A stretch of DNA of 64,000 bases from UKL13-3 sp943369665 (GTDB lineage Bacteria > Bacteroidota > Bacteroidia > UKL13-3). The notes below the pieces were generated by a model. The model was given only the letters and a program-made list of their open reading frames with translations. It was not told where the DNA came from and searched no databases. Below are positions 16,497 to 25,561 of the stretch, one piece after another. The number at the start of each line of letters is the position of its first letter. Positions within the stretch are counted from its first letter, which is position 1. The stretch lies in the NCBI GenBank assembly GCA_943369665.1, contig CALRNX020000008.1:122254-186253 (forward strand). The letters run 5' to 3'. The position numbers and the translations under genes are program-made.

Positions 16497-17630
16497 ATGC
16501 AAAATATTATCCTAGTTTTCCTTACTTCACTACTAGTTGTAATCTTCGGGGTTCCTTCTATTATAACAGTTGCTATTCAAAAGGGACTTTACGATAAACC
16601 CAATCACAGAAAACTTCATACGAATAAAATTCCTCGCTTAGGCGGATTAGCCATCATTGCGGGTTTCTCAATAGCTGTCAGCATTTTTGGCCAACTCGGT
16701 CCAGAAGGAAACCAACTACAATATTTTCAGGCCGGATTAATTATCCTGTTTTTCTCAGGACTTAAGGATGATGTTGTGGCATTATCTCCTATCAAGAAAT
16801 TGGCCACCCAAATATTTGCAACCGGATTGGTTGTTGTTGCCCAAGATATCCGCATTACAAGCTTCTACGGATTATTTGGAATATATGAAATTCCGGTTTG
16901 GATCAGTTACCTGCTTACCTTATTTACCATTGTGGTTATCACAAATTCATTTAATTTAATTGATGGAGTGGATGGATTAGCTGGAGGATTAGGCTTTATC
17001 ATTTCCCTCACATTTGGACTTTGGTTTAACTTTATTGACCAGGTTTCATGGGCCATTATAGCATTCGGGCTTGCAGGTTCACTATTAGGTTTTTTGGTTT
17101 ACAATTTTAACCCTGCCAAAATTTTCATGGGTGATGCAGGTTCCCTTTCAATGGGTTTCATTATTGCTGTGATGTCTATCAAGTTTATCGAGTTTAATAG
17201 CCCTGATGTGCAAAATTTTTATAAGATCACCACTGCACCCGTAATTGCGATTGCTATGCTGATTATTCCTTTGTATGATACGATCAGAATATTTACCATC
17301 AGGGTTTGGAAAAAACGTTCTCCGTTTAGCGCTGACAGGAATCATCTACATCACCTATTGCTCAACACAGGTTTAGGTCATAAAGAAGTTTCCTTATTGA
17401 TGTATATTGTGAACATTGTATTTGTTCTTATTGCTTTTTTAATGAAAGACAACAATATTTTATCAATGTTACTAATTGTTGTTGGTTTGGCAGCTACCTT
17501 ATCTCAAATACCCGTTTACATTAACTCGCACCGTATTGCAGATATTGAAGCAGAATCGGGCCCTATCATTTCAAAAGAAATAAAAGACCGGATTAACGGG
17601 ATTCAGGAAGAAACTAAAATTGATCGTTAA
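16497..17630 (+). CDS. WecA/TagO-like undecaprenyl-phosphate sugar-1-phosphate transferase
   Basis: A 377-aa polytopic membrane enzyme of the MraY/WecA superfamily, which loads a sugar-1-phosphate (probably GlcNAc-1-P) on undecaprenyl phosphate to start glycan synthesis. Motifs in order: HRKLHTNKIPRLGG, LKDDVVALSP with the Asp pair, NSFNLIDGVDGLAGG, KIFMGDAGSLSMGF, and the HIHH-like RNHLHHLLL near the end. About ten TM segments are evident. It likely primes O-antigen or surface glycan for this bacterium, perhaps including the glycans onto which T9SS proteins are anchored (inference). It overlaps the converging rdgB by 17 nt. Confidence 0.92.
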   Translation: MQNIILVFLTSLLVVIFGVPSIITVAIQKGLYDKPNHRKLHTNKIPRLGGLAIIAGFSIAVSIFGQLGPEGNQLQYFQAGLIILFFSGLKDDVVALSPIKKLATQIFATGLVVVAQDIRITSFYGLFGIYEIPVWISYLLTLFTIVVITNSFNLIDGVDGLAGGLGFIISLTFGLWFNFIDQVSWAIIAFGLAGSLLGFLVYNFNPAKIFMGDAGSLSMGFIIAVMSIKFIEFNSPDVQNFYKITTAPVIAIAMLIIPLYDTIRIFTIRVWKKRSPFSADRNHLHHLLLNTGLGHKEVSLLMYIVNIVFVLIAFLMKDNNILSMLLIVVGLAATLSQIPVYINSHRIADIEAESGPIISKEIKDRINGIQEETKIDR

Positions 17631-18207
17631 TTTTCAAATAGCTGATAAGTTTACCCATGGCTATTGCTCTATGGCTAATTTTATTTTTATCGGCCAGCTC
17701 CATCTGAGCTAATGTACCATCAAATCCATTTGGCTTAAAAACCGGATCGTATCCAAATCCGTTTGTTCCCGCTTTCTCCTTGCAAATAGTACCTGGTAAT
17801 ATTCCTTCAAAAACACACTCGGATCCATTCTGAATTAACGATATCACCGTTCGGAAATGAGCCGACCGGTTTGTATGTTGTTGCAAATTCAATAATAGGA
17901 GATCCATATTATCCTGATCATTTTTTTGCAGCCCGGCATATCGTGCGCTGAAAACACCCGGCTCATGATTCAATGCTGCAACTTCTAATCCTGTATCGTC
18001 AGCAAAACAATCCAAACCATATTTTTCAAAAACATGGCGACTTTTGATGCCGGCATTTTCTTCTAGTGTTAATCCCGTTTCAGGAATATCCTCGAAACAG
18101 CCAATATCATCCAATGTCTTCAATTGAAAAGTATCTCCTAATAACTGCTGAATTTCGGCTGCTTTGTTCAGGTTGTGGGTTGCAAAAACCAGTACTCGTT
18201 TGTTCAT
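17614..18207 (-). CDS. rdgB: RdgB/HAM1 non-canonical purine NTP pyrophosphatase
   Basis: Hydrolyses ITP, XTP and dITP to monophosphates to keep them out of nucleic acids. The 197-aa length is standard. Signatures: VFATHNLNKAAEI at the N terminus, ETGLTLEENAGIKS, FADDTGLEV, GVFSARYAG, GFGYDPVF and KNKISHRAIA. All active-site blocks are present. Its start overlaps the stop of the upstream gene as ATGA (18204-18207), so translation is probably coupled. Its end overlaps the WecA-like gene. Confidence 0.96.
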   Translation of the reverse strand: MNKRVLVFATHNLNKAAEIQQLLGDTFQLKTLDDIGCFEDIPETGLTLEENAGIKSRHVFEKYGLDCFADDTGLEVAALNHEPGVFSARYAGLQKNDQDNMDLLLLNLQQHTNRSAHFRTVISLIQNGSECVFEGILPGTICKEKAGTNGFGYDPVFKPNGFDGTLAQMELADKNKISHRAIAMGKLISYLKINDQF

Positions 18208-18674
18208 TTAGCGGCCATTAGCGTTTGAATATGATTCCACAAAGTCGTTTTTAATGGAATGTTCTGATGAAAAGCACTTACCTTATCTACGTTTAGATAT
18301 GACGTATTCCGATGTTTATGCAATTGGTATAATGATCCCGATGATGACCATGAAGTAATGCCCCAATTGATCATCCGAATTGGATTCATGACATCAATCA
18401 GTTCCTGCAACGACACCACCTCCTGCTGATCTAAATACACGAGTGCAATATCGTCCATACTCATTTTCATTGCATTACATACCAACTTTTGAATCATGTC
18501 CATATCAGCACCCTCCAGTTTCGACTCAAATACAAATATGAGACCCGCTTTATTACCGCCTTCAAAGTTGATTTTTAATGCTTTTTCATTTTCTTTGACT
18601 GGTTTTATAACGGTCTCATCAATGAAATAAAATTCATCGAACAAGGCTACAATATCATCTTCTTGATTAAACAT
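18204..18674 (-). CDS. Unrecognised 156-aa cytoplasmic protein coupled to rdgB
   Basis: I do not recognise this family. The likely start is ATG 18674 (MFNQEDDIVALFDEFYF); the longer reading would run into ilvE's coding strand. The sequence alternates hydrophobic strands and helices (KAGLIFVFE, MSMDDIALVYLDQQ, MINWGITSW) and ends in KTTLWNHIQTLM. It has no signal peptide or membrane segment. It overlaps rdgB by ATGA, which suggests a functional or at least expression link to nucleotide clean-up. Its start codon is only 6 nt from the proposed start of divergent ilvE. Confidence 0.75.
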   Translation of the reverse strand: MFNQEDDIVALFDEFYFIDETVIKPVKENEKALKINFEGGNKAGLIFVFESKLEGADMDMIQKLVCNAMKMSMDDIALVYLDQQEVVSLQELIDVMNPIRMINWGITSWSSSGSLYQLHKHRNTSYLNVDKVSAFHQNIPLKTTLWNHIQTLMAAK

Positions 18675-18680
18675 ATTTTT

Positions 18681-19754
18681 ATGACCCAAAATGCGATGGC
18701 AATATCTATAAAAATTAACAAAACAACGCAGAGTCGAATTCATTTATGTGACTTCGACAATATTCAGTTTGGAACCATTTTTTCAGACCACATGTTTCGT
18801 GTCGACTTTAAAAATGATCAATGGCAACATCCGGAGATCCTGCCATATGGAGAAATTCCTTTGTCGCCCTCTCTTTCAGCTTTGCATTATGGCCAATCTA
18901 TTTTTGAGGGAATGAAAGCATTTAAAGATCAATCGGGAAAACCCCAGTTGTTTCGACCTTTGGATAACTTAAAACGCTTGAATAAATCGGCTGCACGCAT
19001 GGCAATGCCCGCTATTCCGGAAGAGTTATTTATGGATGGGTTAAAAACATTGGTAAATATTGATCAAAACTGGATCCCAACCAAAGAAGGAAGTGCTTTG
19101 TATATCCGCCCCTTTATGTTTGCAACCGATGATTTTGTAGGTGTTCGTCCTTCCAAATCATTTAGCTTCATTATCTTCTGCTGCCCGGTGAACAGTTATT
19201 ATCCAAAACCAATCAATGTATTGGTAGAAGAAAAATATGTGCGCGCTTTTGATGGAGGAGTTGGTTCTACTAAAGTTTCGGGTAATTACGGGTTGAGCAT
19301 GTTGCCTACTCAGGAAGCTCAACAAAAAGGCTTCGATCAAATTATCTGGACAGATGGTATTGAACACAAGTATGTTGAAGAAAGTGGAACAACAAATCTC
19401 TTTTTTGCCATTGGCGATAAAGTGGTAACGCCCAATTTAGATGGTACTATATTGGAAGGAGTTACCAGAGATTCTTGTATTCAATTGTTAAAATATAAAG
19501 GCATTGTGGTTGAAGAACGCAAAGTATCTATTGCTGAAATTATTGACGCTCATCAAAAAGGTATTCTAAATGATGCATTCGGAACAGGAACTGCCGCGCT
19601 TATTGCAAAAATTGCAAGTATCAGCTATAACGGAACACGTTATGAACTGCCACCTGCCGAAGATAGGTTTATATCCAACCTGTTGTATAAAGAATTGGAA
19701 GGTATCCGCACCTCACAACAGGATGATCCTTTTGGCTGGGTTGTAAAAGCCTAA
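18681..19754 (+). CDS. ilvE: Branched-chain amino acid aminotransferase
   Basis: A class IV PLP aminotransferase of the long (about 355 aa) form that interconverts Leu, Ile and Val with their 2-oxo acids. Signatures: SALHYGQSIFEGMKAF, LYIRPFMFATD, the PLP lysine within STKVSGNYG, VEESGTTNLFF, EGVTRDSC and GTGTAALIAK. The start is uncertain: ATG 18681 (MTQNAMAIS) or ATG 18696 (MAISIKINKT). Both leave almost no spacer to the divergent gene, so the promoter must lie inside the neighbour's coding region. A strong terminator follows. Confidence 0.94.
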   Translation: MTQNAMAISIKINKTTQSRIHLCDFDNIQFGTIFSDHMFRVDFKNDQWQHPEILPYGEIPLSPSLSALHYGQSIFEGMKAFKDQSGKPQLFRPLDNLKRLNKSAARMAMPAIPEELFMDGLKTLVNIDQNWIPTKEGSALYIRPFMFATDDFVGVRPSKSFSFIIFCCPVNSYYPKPINVLVEEKYVRAFDGGVGSTKVSGNYGLSMLPTQEAQQKGFDQIIWTDGIEHKYVEESGTTNLFFAIGDKVVTPNLDGTILEGVTRDSCIQLLKYKGIVVEERKVSIAEIIDAHQKGILNDAFGTGTAALIAKIASISYNGTRYELPPAEDRFISNLLYKELEGIRTSQQDDPFGWVVKA

Positions 19755-19764
19755 ACTATATCGC

Positions 19765-19799
19765 AAAAAAATAGCCTTCAAATTGAAGGCTATTTTTTT
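19765..19799. terminator. Bidirectional terminator between ilvE and dcd
   Basis: A perfect 10-bp stem (19771-19780 with 19784-19793) with a 3-nt loop, flanked by A6 and T6. Confidence 0.92.
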
Positions 19800-19812
19800 A
19801 TGGCTTATTTTC

Positions 19813-20349
19813 TTAAAACTTATTCTTCCACATCATACTTTCAACAGGTTTAACACCACGCTTATTGTACTTGGCGTTTTTCTTGGTATTATACATTGTT
19901 TCAATATCACCCTCCACCATAAAATAAATCAACTGTCCGATAGGCATTCCTGCATAAACACGAACAGGTTGGGCACATGAAATTTCCAAGGTCCATGTAT
20001 TGCAAAAGCCAACATCTCCTTTTCCGGCCGTAGCATGGATATCAATTCCCAAACGGCCTGTACTGCTTTTGCCTTCCAAAAAAGGAACATGTGCATGTGT
20101 TTCGGTATATTCGGCTGTAACCCCCAGGTAAAGAGTATTAGGCTGAATAACATAACCTTCAACCGGAATTTCGAAAGTATCAATTTTATTGTGTTCACGT
20201 GCATCCAACACACGGTCTTTGTATGTAGCTAAATATCTTCCCAAATGAACATCATAGGAATTTGTTCCCAAACATTCCCTTTTAAAGGGCTCAATCAGAA
20301 TATTTCCTTTTTCAATTTCTTCGATGATGCGTTTATCAGAAAGTATCAT
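19813..20349 (-). CDS. dcd: dCTP deaminase
   Basis: Converts dCTP to dUTP in the route to dTTP. The 178 aa contain the dUTPase-like fold with CLGTNSYDVHLG, LEGKSSTGRLGI (nucleotide binding) and HATAGKGDVGFCNTWTLE carrying the catalytic Glu. A bifunctional deaminase/dUTPase is possible, but the length and motif set fit Bacteroidota Dcd. It is transcribed alone toward the shared terminator with ilvE. Confidence 0.95.
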   Translation of the reverse strand: MILSDKRIIEEIEKGNILIEPFKRECLGTNSYDVHLGRYLATYKDRVLDAREHNKIDTFEIPVEGYVIQPNTLYLGVTAEYTETHAHVPFLEGKSSTGRLGIDIHATAGKGDVGFCNTWTLEISCAQPVRVYAGMPIGQLIYFMVEGDIETMYNTKKNAKYNKRGVKPVESMMWKNKF

Positions 20350-20427
20350 TTAGTATGTTAGATTAAGGTCGCAAAATAGTTGGCAAATAGCTTTAGAAAT
20401 ATACAATTTGTTCACACTATCTTCCTG

Positions 20428-21231
20428 TCAGGCCTTCCTGTTTTTAAACTTGTATGCCCGGTATTTTTTGAACCAGGCTGTGTGTTGAAAGGTTCGTATA
20501 ACCCAAACCTTTACATAAATGATCGGGTACATGATCCGATTGATCAGCGCTATTAAAAACGGAAAGTATTGGTTGCTATACCTCAATAACTCCCGCTGGC
20601 TGAGCATCCGTTTATGGTAACTCGCTCCTTGAATATCATAGTAGGCAACAATTTCATCTATAAATAAAGACTGATGCTTTCCACTCATGAAAAAACGAAC
20701 AAACCATTCCGAATCGGCAACAAGCTTATATGTATCGTTATAAAACCCCAGTTGATCAAAAACCGTTCTCCTGAAAAAAGCCGCCTGGTGACAAATAGGA
20801 TATTTGTAATAAAAATCGGCAAGCTTCACGGGTTGTCCGTTAATATAATTTACCCCGGTTGGCTCATTAATCGTTTGAACTTTGGCATATACCAGGTCAA
20901 TTCCTGCAAGTTCCTTGTCAAAGATTGTTGCTAATACTTCGTTGTTGTAAAAACAATCCCCTGCATTTAAAAAGTACACCCACTCCCCTTTGGCTGCCTT
21001 TATTCCCTTGTTCATCGCATCATAAATCCCTTTGTCTTTTTCAGAAACGAGTGTACCGATATGGGGCTGAAACTGCTTTGCAATCTTCAAAGTATTATCG
21101 GTGGAACCGCCATCAATGATCACCAATTCAATATTTGAATAGGTTTGTGCAACAGCAGAACGTAATGTCTCTTCGATAAAAGATTCGCCATTAAATACAA
21201 CTGTAATTAAACTGATGAGAGGTTTGTGCAT
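20428..21231 (-). CDS. Glycosyltransferase family 2
   Basis: A cytoplasmic GT-A fold sugar transferase of about 267 aa. The nucleotide-sugar binding start SLITVVFNGESFIEETL, ELVIIDGGSTDNTL, EKDKGIYDAMNKGI (typical of WcaA-like GT2 enzymes) and the DxD-like LNAGDCFYNNEV are visible, and CHQAAFFRRTVFDQLG fits the acceptor region. I use ATG 21231 (MHKPLISL); ATG 21246 is the alternative and the upstream TTG at 21345 is unlikely. It probably builds surface glycan; donor and acceptor are unknown. It is a lone gene rather than part of a glycan cluster. Confidence 0.9.
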   Translation of the reverse strand: MHKPLISLITVVFNGESFIEETLRSAVAQTYSNIELVIIDGGSTDNTLKIAKQFQPHIGTLVSEKDKGIYDAMNKGIKAAKGEWVYFLNAGDCFYNNEVLATIFDKELAGIDLVYAKVQTINEPTGVNYINGQPVKLADFYYKYPICHQAAFFRRTVFDQLGFYNDTYKLVADSEWFVRFFMSGKHQSLFIDEIVAYYDIQGASYHKRMLSQRELLRYSNQYFPFLIALINRIMYPIIYVKVWVIRTFQHTAWFKKYRAYKFKNRKA

Positions 21232-21405
21232 GAACTTAGAATCCATTAGGGCAGTTACATCCCTTTTTACGTCCCCCTTTATGCGATGCACATCCCGATG
21301 AAGAAATGACCGCTCCCGCAATAAGGGTGATAAATAAAATCGCAATTACTTTTTTCACAGCACCAAAGTTATGATTATTGCACTAATAAACGAAACAACC
21401 TAAAA

Positions 21406-22053
21406 ATGGAAATTATTGATTTTGTATTACACATCGACAAACATCTCGAAACTTTTATCAGCAACTATGGTACTCTGGTATACCTATTATTGTTCATCAT
21501 TGTGTTTTGCGAAACAGGATTGGTTGTAACTCCCTTTTTACCGGGAGACTCATTGCTTTTTGCTGCAGGTGCACTTGCGGCCAACCCCGCCAATAACCTC
21601 AATGTAGCACTTATTATCATACTGCTCATTTGCGCTGCTCTATTGGGCGATAACACCAATTATTTTATCGGAAAATTTCTTGCAAAAAAAGGGGAAGGAG
21701 CAAAACTCTTCGGCCTTTTTACCATTCGGAAAGATTACTTGGATAAGACCCATGCTTTTTATGAAAAGAACGGCCCAAGAACGATCATCCTGGCCCGTTT
21801 TGTTCCGATAGTGCGTACCTTTGCTCCGTTTGTAGCAGGTGTTGGTAGCATGACCTATAAAAAATATATTATCTATTGCGTGGCGGGAGCCATTCTTTGG
21901 GTTACCTTGCTTACACTTACCGGTTATGCCTTTGGAAATATTCCATGGATCAAACAAAATTTCGAGCTGGTGGTATTCGGTATCATCGGTATTTCATTGA
22001 TCCCGATTGTGATTGAAATTGTGAAAAATAAACTTAAAAAAGCTAATACATAA
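21406..22053 (+). CDS. DedA-family inner membrane protein
   Basis: A 215-aa polytopic membrane protein of the DedA/SNARE-associated family. Signatures: FCETGLVVTPFLPGDSLLFAAGA, LGDNTNYFIGK, HAFYEKNGPRTIILARFVPIVRTFAPFVAG (quoted in parts) and WVTLLTLTGYAFGN. The conserved Arg and Pro residues of the R-x3-P region are intact. Family members are linked to undecaprenyl-phosphate or phospholipid flipping and membrane homeostasis. The T9SS gene downstream begins 47 nt later and may be co-transcribed. Confidence 0.92.
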   Translation: MEIIDFVLHIDKHLETFISNYGTLVYLLLFIIVFCETGLVVTPFLPGDSLLFAAGALAANPANNLNVALIIILLICAALLGDNTNYFIGKFLAKKGEGAKLFGLFTIRKDYLDKTHAFYEKNGPRTIILARFVPIVRTFAPFVAGVGSMTYKKYIIYCVAGAILWVTLLTLTGYAFGNIPWIKQNFELVVFGIIGISLIPIVIEIVKNKLKKANT

Positions 22054-22100
22054 TTTTGGACCACTTATTGTACAATGAACCATTTTTAAAAACTTCTATT

Positions 22101-23177
22101 ATGAAAACAGTATTTACTCTTGCCCTTGGCTTATTAACGGGCCTCGTTTCACAAGCTCAAATCGTGATCGACCGTACCGACTTTGGGAACATTGACGATG
22201 TGTTATTGTATGCAAACGACACAACACTTTCTAGTAATTTCAGCGTTGGCGCAGCAGGTGCGAACGTAACCTGGGATTTTTCGGCTACTGTTGCGGCTAA
22301 TTATTACGATTCATCCATTTTTATCGACCCAACGGTGATTCCCGGAGCACCCGAAGAAGCGAATATGGCTGTTATTGAAGGACAAACTCCTACATTTATC
22401 AATGCCACAAATTCAGGAGTGAAAGTGGTGATCCCGCTTAGCTTCTTTGGTGGCGAAAATGCTCAAGTTTCAATTATTAATTTTCCATTCACTTATACCG
22501 ATGGAACAACTGCACTTAAAGATTCGGCAAAAACCCGCGTACAAGGCACTCCGGAAGACTTCGGATACACAGGTGTTCCTTTCGATTCTATGCGTATTGA
22601 TGTAATTGTACATACGGCATCACTGGTAGATGGATGGGGAACCCTTATCACGCCAACCAGATCATATGATGCCTTGCGTGTAAAAAATGAAACGGATGTT
22701 GATGTAAGCATACAAGGAAAATTACCGATTGTCGGAACATGGATTGATGTTCCATTGGAAGACCTTGATCAACATGAAGTGATCTATGGTTGGTATGCCA
22801 AAAATGGAGTATATAATATTGCCAACGCAGCATTAGACTCGGCAGGAAATGTGGTAGCATTCAGATACCAGACAGACAGTATAGGCCCGATCGTTACAAC
22901 TGGTTTAGTGACCTTCAATAAAGAGATTGCTTCATTTGTGCAACCAAACCCGGTAAATGATGAATTGACATTAACATTTAACAGCAATTATTCAGAAAAA
23001 GGAACGCTTATTGTTTTTGATATTACCGGAAAAGTATTGGTGAATGAGGCCATTAATATTGTAAAGAACGAAAACGCTTTAAAGGTGAAAACGATCGATA
23101 TGAACAATGGAATTTATTTTGCCCGTATCATATCAGAACATGTAAATACTTCATCTAAATTTGTTGTAAAACATTAA
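22101..23177 (+). CDS. T9SS type A sorted secreted protein, 358 aa
   Basis: Starting at ATG 22101 gives a clean signal peptide (KTVFTLALGLLTGLVSQAQ). The mature part has no domain I recognise: a beta-rich region with VTWDFSATVAANYYDSS, similar in style to PorV-independent surface proteins of the phylum. The end is a T9SS type A sorting domain (ASFVQPNPVNDELTLTF, GTLIVFDITGKVLVNEAI, NNGIYFARII, KFVVKH). It is exported to the surface; function unknown. Its stop overlaps the converging ispE by 4 nt. Confidence 0.85.
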   Translation: MKTVFTLALGLLTGLVSQAQIVIDRTDFGNIDDVLLYANDTTLSSNFSVGAAGANVTWDFSATVAANYYDSSIFIDPTVIPGAPEEANMAVIEGQTPTFINATNSGVKVVIPLSFFGGENAQVSIINFPFTYTDGTTALKDSAKTRVQGTPEDFGYTGVPFDSMRIDVIVHTASLVDGWGTLITPTRSYDALRVKNETDVDVSIQGKLPIVGTWIDVPLEDLDQHEVIYGWYAKNGVYNIANAALDSAGNVVAFRYQTDSIGPIVTTGLVTFNKEIASFVQPNPVNDELTLTFNSNYSEKGTLIVFDITGKVLVNEAINIVKNENALKVKTIDMNNGIYFARIISEHVNTSSKFVVKH

Positions 23178-24007
23178 GACAACCATCCTTCATAACAAAC
23201 CAAAGGCCTCAACTTTTCATCGAGTTGGGGCTTTTGTTTGAATAGTCCAAACATAGCCGAACCGCTGCCGCTCATACTGGCGTACAAAGCACCATTTGCA
23301 TAAAGTTGTTCTTTAATCGTGTTTAAAACAGGAAACGCTTTAAAAACCGATTCCTCAAAATCATTTTCAATTAATCGTTTCCAGTTTGATAAAGGTTCCT
23401 GCAAAAGCACCTTCAGTGATTGCTCTGGAGACAATACTTCTCTTCTTTTTACATTTTTATATGCCAGGGCTGTATTGCTGTGAACGTTTGCATACAATAA
23501 CACAATATAATACCCGTTTAAACTTAACCCATAGGGTTCTAATTCATGTCCCTTTCCCAATAAATAAGCAGGTTCGTTTTCAATAAAAAAAGCACAGTCG
23601 CTGCCCAATTGAGCGGCATAATGTTTCATCTGTGCAACACTTAAACCTAACGTGAATTTTTGATTAAGCAACGTGATCATAAAAGCGGCATTGCTGCTAC
23701 CTCCGCCTAGCCCGGCTCCCATTGGAATTATTTTATGCAAATGAACTTTTACTGCCGGTAAGGCAAAGTCGGCATTCAATAGTGTATACGCTTTGTACAC
23801 GAGGTTATTTTCGAGCGGAGCATCGATTGCCAGGCCCGTTGTGGTAAAATGAAATGTACCCTGTGGAAGGTTTTCATCAGCTACCAACTCCAATATATCG
23901 CAAAACTTCACAGGATAAAAAACACTTTCAATGGTATGAAAACCATCCGTTCGCCTATTAATTACCTGTAATCCTAAATTGATCTTTATATTCGAAAAAC
24001 AAATCAT
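23174..24007 (-). CDS. ispE: 4-diphosphocytidyl-2-C-methyl-D-erythritol kinase
   Basis: The GHMP kinase of the MEP isoprenoid pathway, phosphorylating CDP-ME with ATP. 277 aa. Signatures: NIKINLGLQVINRRTDGFHTIE (in part) at the N terminus, the ATP loop PMGAGLGGGSSNAA, LGSDCAFF, and the GHMP C-terminal MSGSGSAMFGLF. It shows the bacterium makes isoprenoids by the MEP route. Its C-terminal coding end contains a hairpin that can terminate transcription of the converging T9SS gene. Confidence 0.95.
   Translation of the reverse strand: MICFSNIKINLGLQVINRRTDGFHTIESVFYPVKFCDILELVADENLPQGTFHFTTTGLAIDAPLENNLVYKAYTLLNADFALPAVKVHLHKIIPMGAGLGGGSSNAAFMITLLNQKFTLGLSVAQMKHYAAQLGSDCAFFIENEPAYLLGKGHELEPYGLSLNGYYIVLLYANVHSNTALAYKNVKRREVLSPEQSLKVLLQEPLSNWKRLIENDFEESVFKAFPVLNTIKEQLYANGALYASMSGSGSAMFGLFKQKPQLDEKLRPLVCYEGWLS
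23201..23238 (+). terminator. Terminator-like hairpin inside the 3' end of ispE
   Basis: Arms at about 23201-23214 and 23223-23236 pair with a few wobbles (CCTCAACT with AGTTGGGG at the core), followed by TTTTGTTTG. It would serve the plus-strand T9SS gene while lying inside ispE coding sequence. Confidence 0.5.
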
Positions 24008-24214
24008 TACCTGATATGTGTGATTTTACAATGCTGCTTTAAACGATAACTATGTATTATCATCGTACAAACAAATACTTAATTCGGCTAAAAAACTAAT
24101 TGAACCAGATTCATATTTTTTTGTCAATAGTAAATTGGAGAACAATCATTAACCGTAAGAGAATAATCATCGCCAGCCAACTATAAAAGCACAGACCTCA
24201 TTATACAATAACAT

Positions 24215-25483
24215 ATGCAACAGTACAAAATAGCCATCACCCTGTTCGTGATCATTTTTATGATCCTGGTAGATCTATATTCATGGCAGGGCCTCAAGGT
24301 TTTCTTTCGAAAGAAATCGCCCGAAACGCTTAAACGCATCATGTATTTTCACTACAGCCTTACTGTGCTCATTGCCATTCTGTTTGTGTGTACCATATTT
24401 ATCAAGCCTTTGCAAACGAGTTTGTATTTCAGAACCTATGTATCTGCCATCCTGCTGATCTTTTATTTAGCAAAGTTTATCCAATGTATTTTTATTGCCA
24501 TCGATGATTTGCACCGATTCATCAGGTGGAGCTACCGAAAACTGAAGCATAAAAAGGAAACAGCAGAAACCAGATCGGAAAACACTATTTCGCGTGCACA
24601 ATTTTTGGCCACCACGGGAATTATTGCCGGAGGGATACCATTAATTGCCTTAACCAAAGGTATTTTTAAAGGAGCTTACGATTATCAGATCCATCGTGTT
24701 CCGTTGTACCTGAAGAACCTTCCATTATCATTTCAGGGTTTAAAAATTGCCCAACTTTCCGATATCCACTCAGGGAGTTTGTTCGATAAAGATTCCGTTC
24801 ACAAAGGCATCCAAATGCTCATGAACGAAAAACCGGATATCGTTTTTTTTACAGGCGATCTGGTGAACAACCAAACCGATGAGGCTTATATTTTGATGGA
24901 TCACTTTGCCGAAGTAAAGGCTCCGATGGGTGTGTTTAGTACGTTTGGTAACCACGATTATGGCGACTATGTACAATGGGATAGCGTGGAAGCTAAAGAA
25001 CAAAATTTGAAGGACCTGGTAAAAGTGCATAAGGACCTTGGCTGGCATTTGATGAGAAATGACCATGTAATGCTGGAAAAGGGCAGTGAAAAAATTGCGT
25101 TGATCGGTGTTGAAAACTGGGGAGACAAAGGTCGTTTTCAAAAATATGGGGACCTGGACATGGCAATGGATAAAATGCAGGATGCACCTGTAAAATTGCT
25201 CCTCTCACACGACCCTTCTCATTTCGACCATATCGTTTCACAACGGCCGCAATACAAAGATATTCAGGCCACTTTTAGCGGACACACACATGGCTTCCAG
25301 TTTGGTATTGAAACTAAATACATCAAATGGAGCCCATCGCAGTATTTATATCCTCATTGGGCGGGACTTTACAAAGAAGGTGAACAACAATTATATGTTA
25401 ACCGTGGCTTTGGGTTTTTAGGATATCCGGGAAGGGTTGGAATTTTACCAGAGATAACCATTTTTGAATTGAAACGAGCGTAA
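24215..25483 (+). CDS. Membrane-anchored metallophosphoesterase (YaeI-like)
   Basis: 422 aa. Four TM segments in the first 130 residues (for example ITLFVIIFMILVDLYSW) are followed by a linker with a further hydrophobic stretch (ATTGIIAGGIPLIALT), then a calcineurin-like phosphoesterase domain with all metal motifs: LSDIHSG, FTGDLVNN, FGNHDYGD, SHDPSHFD and SGHTHGFQFG. The YaeI group hydrolyses phosphodiester or pyrophosphate bonds such as UDP-diacylglucosamine; the substrate here is unknown. The catalytic domain probably faces outward from the inner membrane. Confidence 0.88.
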   Translation: MQQYKIAITLFVIIFMILVDLYSWQGLKVFFRKKSPETLKRIMYFHYSLTVLIAILFVCTIFIKPLQTSLYFRTYVSAILLIFYLAKFIQCIFIAIDDLHRFIRWSYRKLKHKKETAETRSENTISRAQFLATTGIIAGGIPLIALTKGIFKGAYDYQIHRVPLYLKNLPLSFQGLKIAQLSDIHSGSLFDKDSVHKGIQMLMNEKPDIVFFTGDLVNNQTDEAYILMDHFAEVKAPMGVFSTFGNHDYGDYVQWDSVEAKEQNLKDLVKVHKDLGWHLMRNDHVMLEKGSEKIALIGVENWGDKGRFQKYGDLDMAMDKMQDAPVKLLLSHDPSHFDHIVSQRPQYKDIQATFSGHTHGFQFGIETKYIKWSPSQYLYPHWAGLYKEGEQQLYVNRGFGFLGYPGRVGILPEITIFELKRA

Positions 25484-25561
25484 TTCAGGGATTAGGAAAC
25501 AGCGGTTAGGGGATAGCGAAATACTAAACTTACTCCCGTCCCCTAATCACTAAATCCTCAT

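Noticed and set aside
25484..25561. Strong terminator between the phosphoesterase and DinB genes
   Set aside because: Short inverted pieces (TTAGGGG and CCCCTAA) exist but are far apart and lack a T-run; too weak to annotate.
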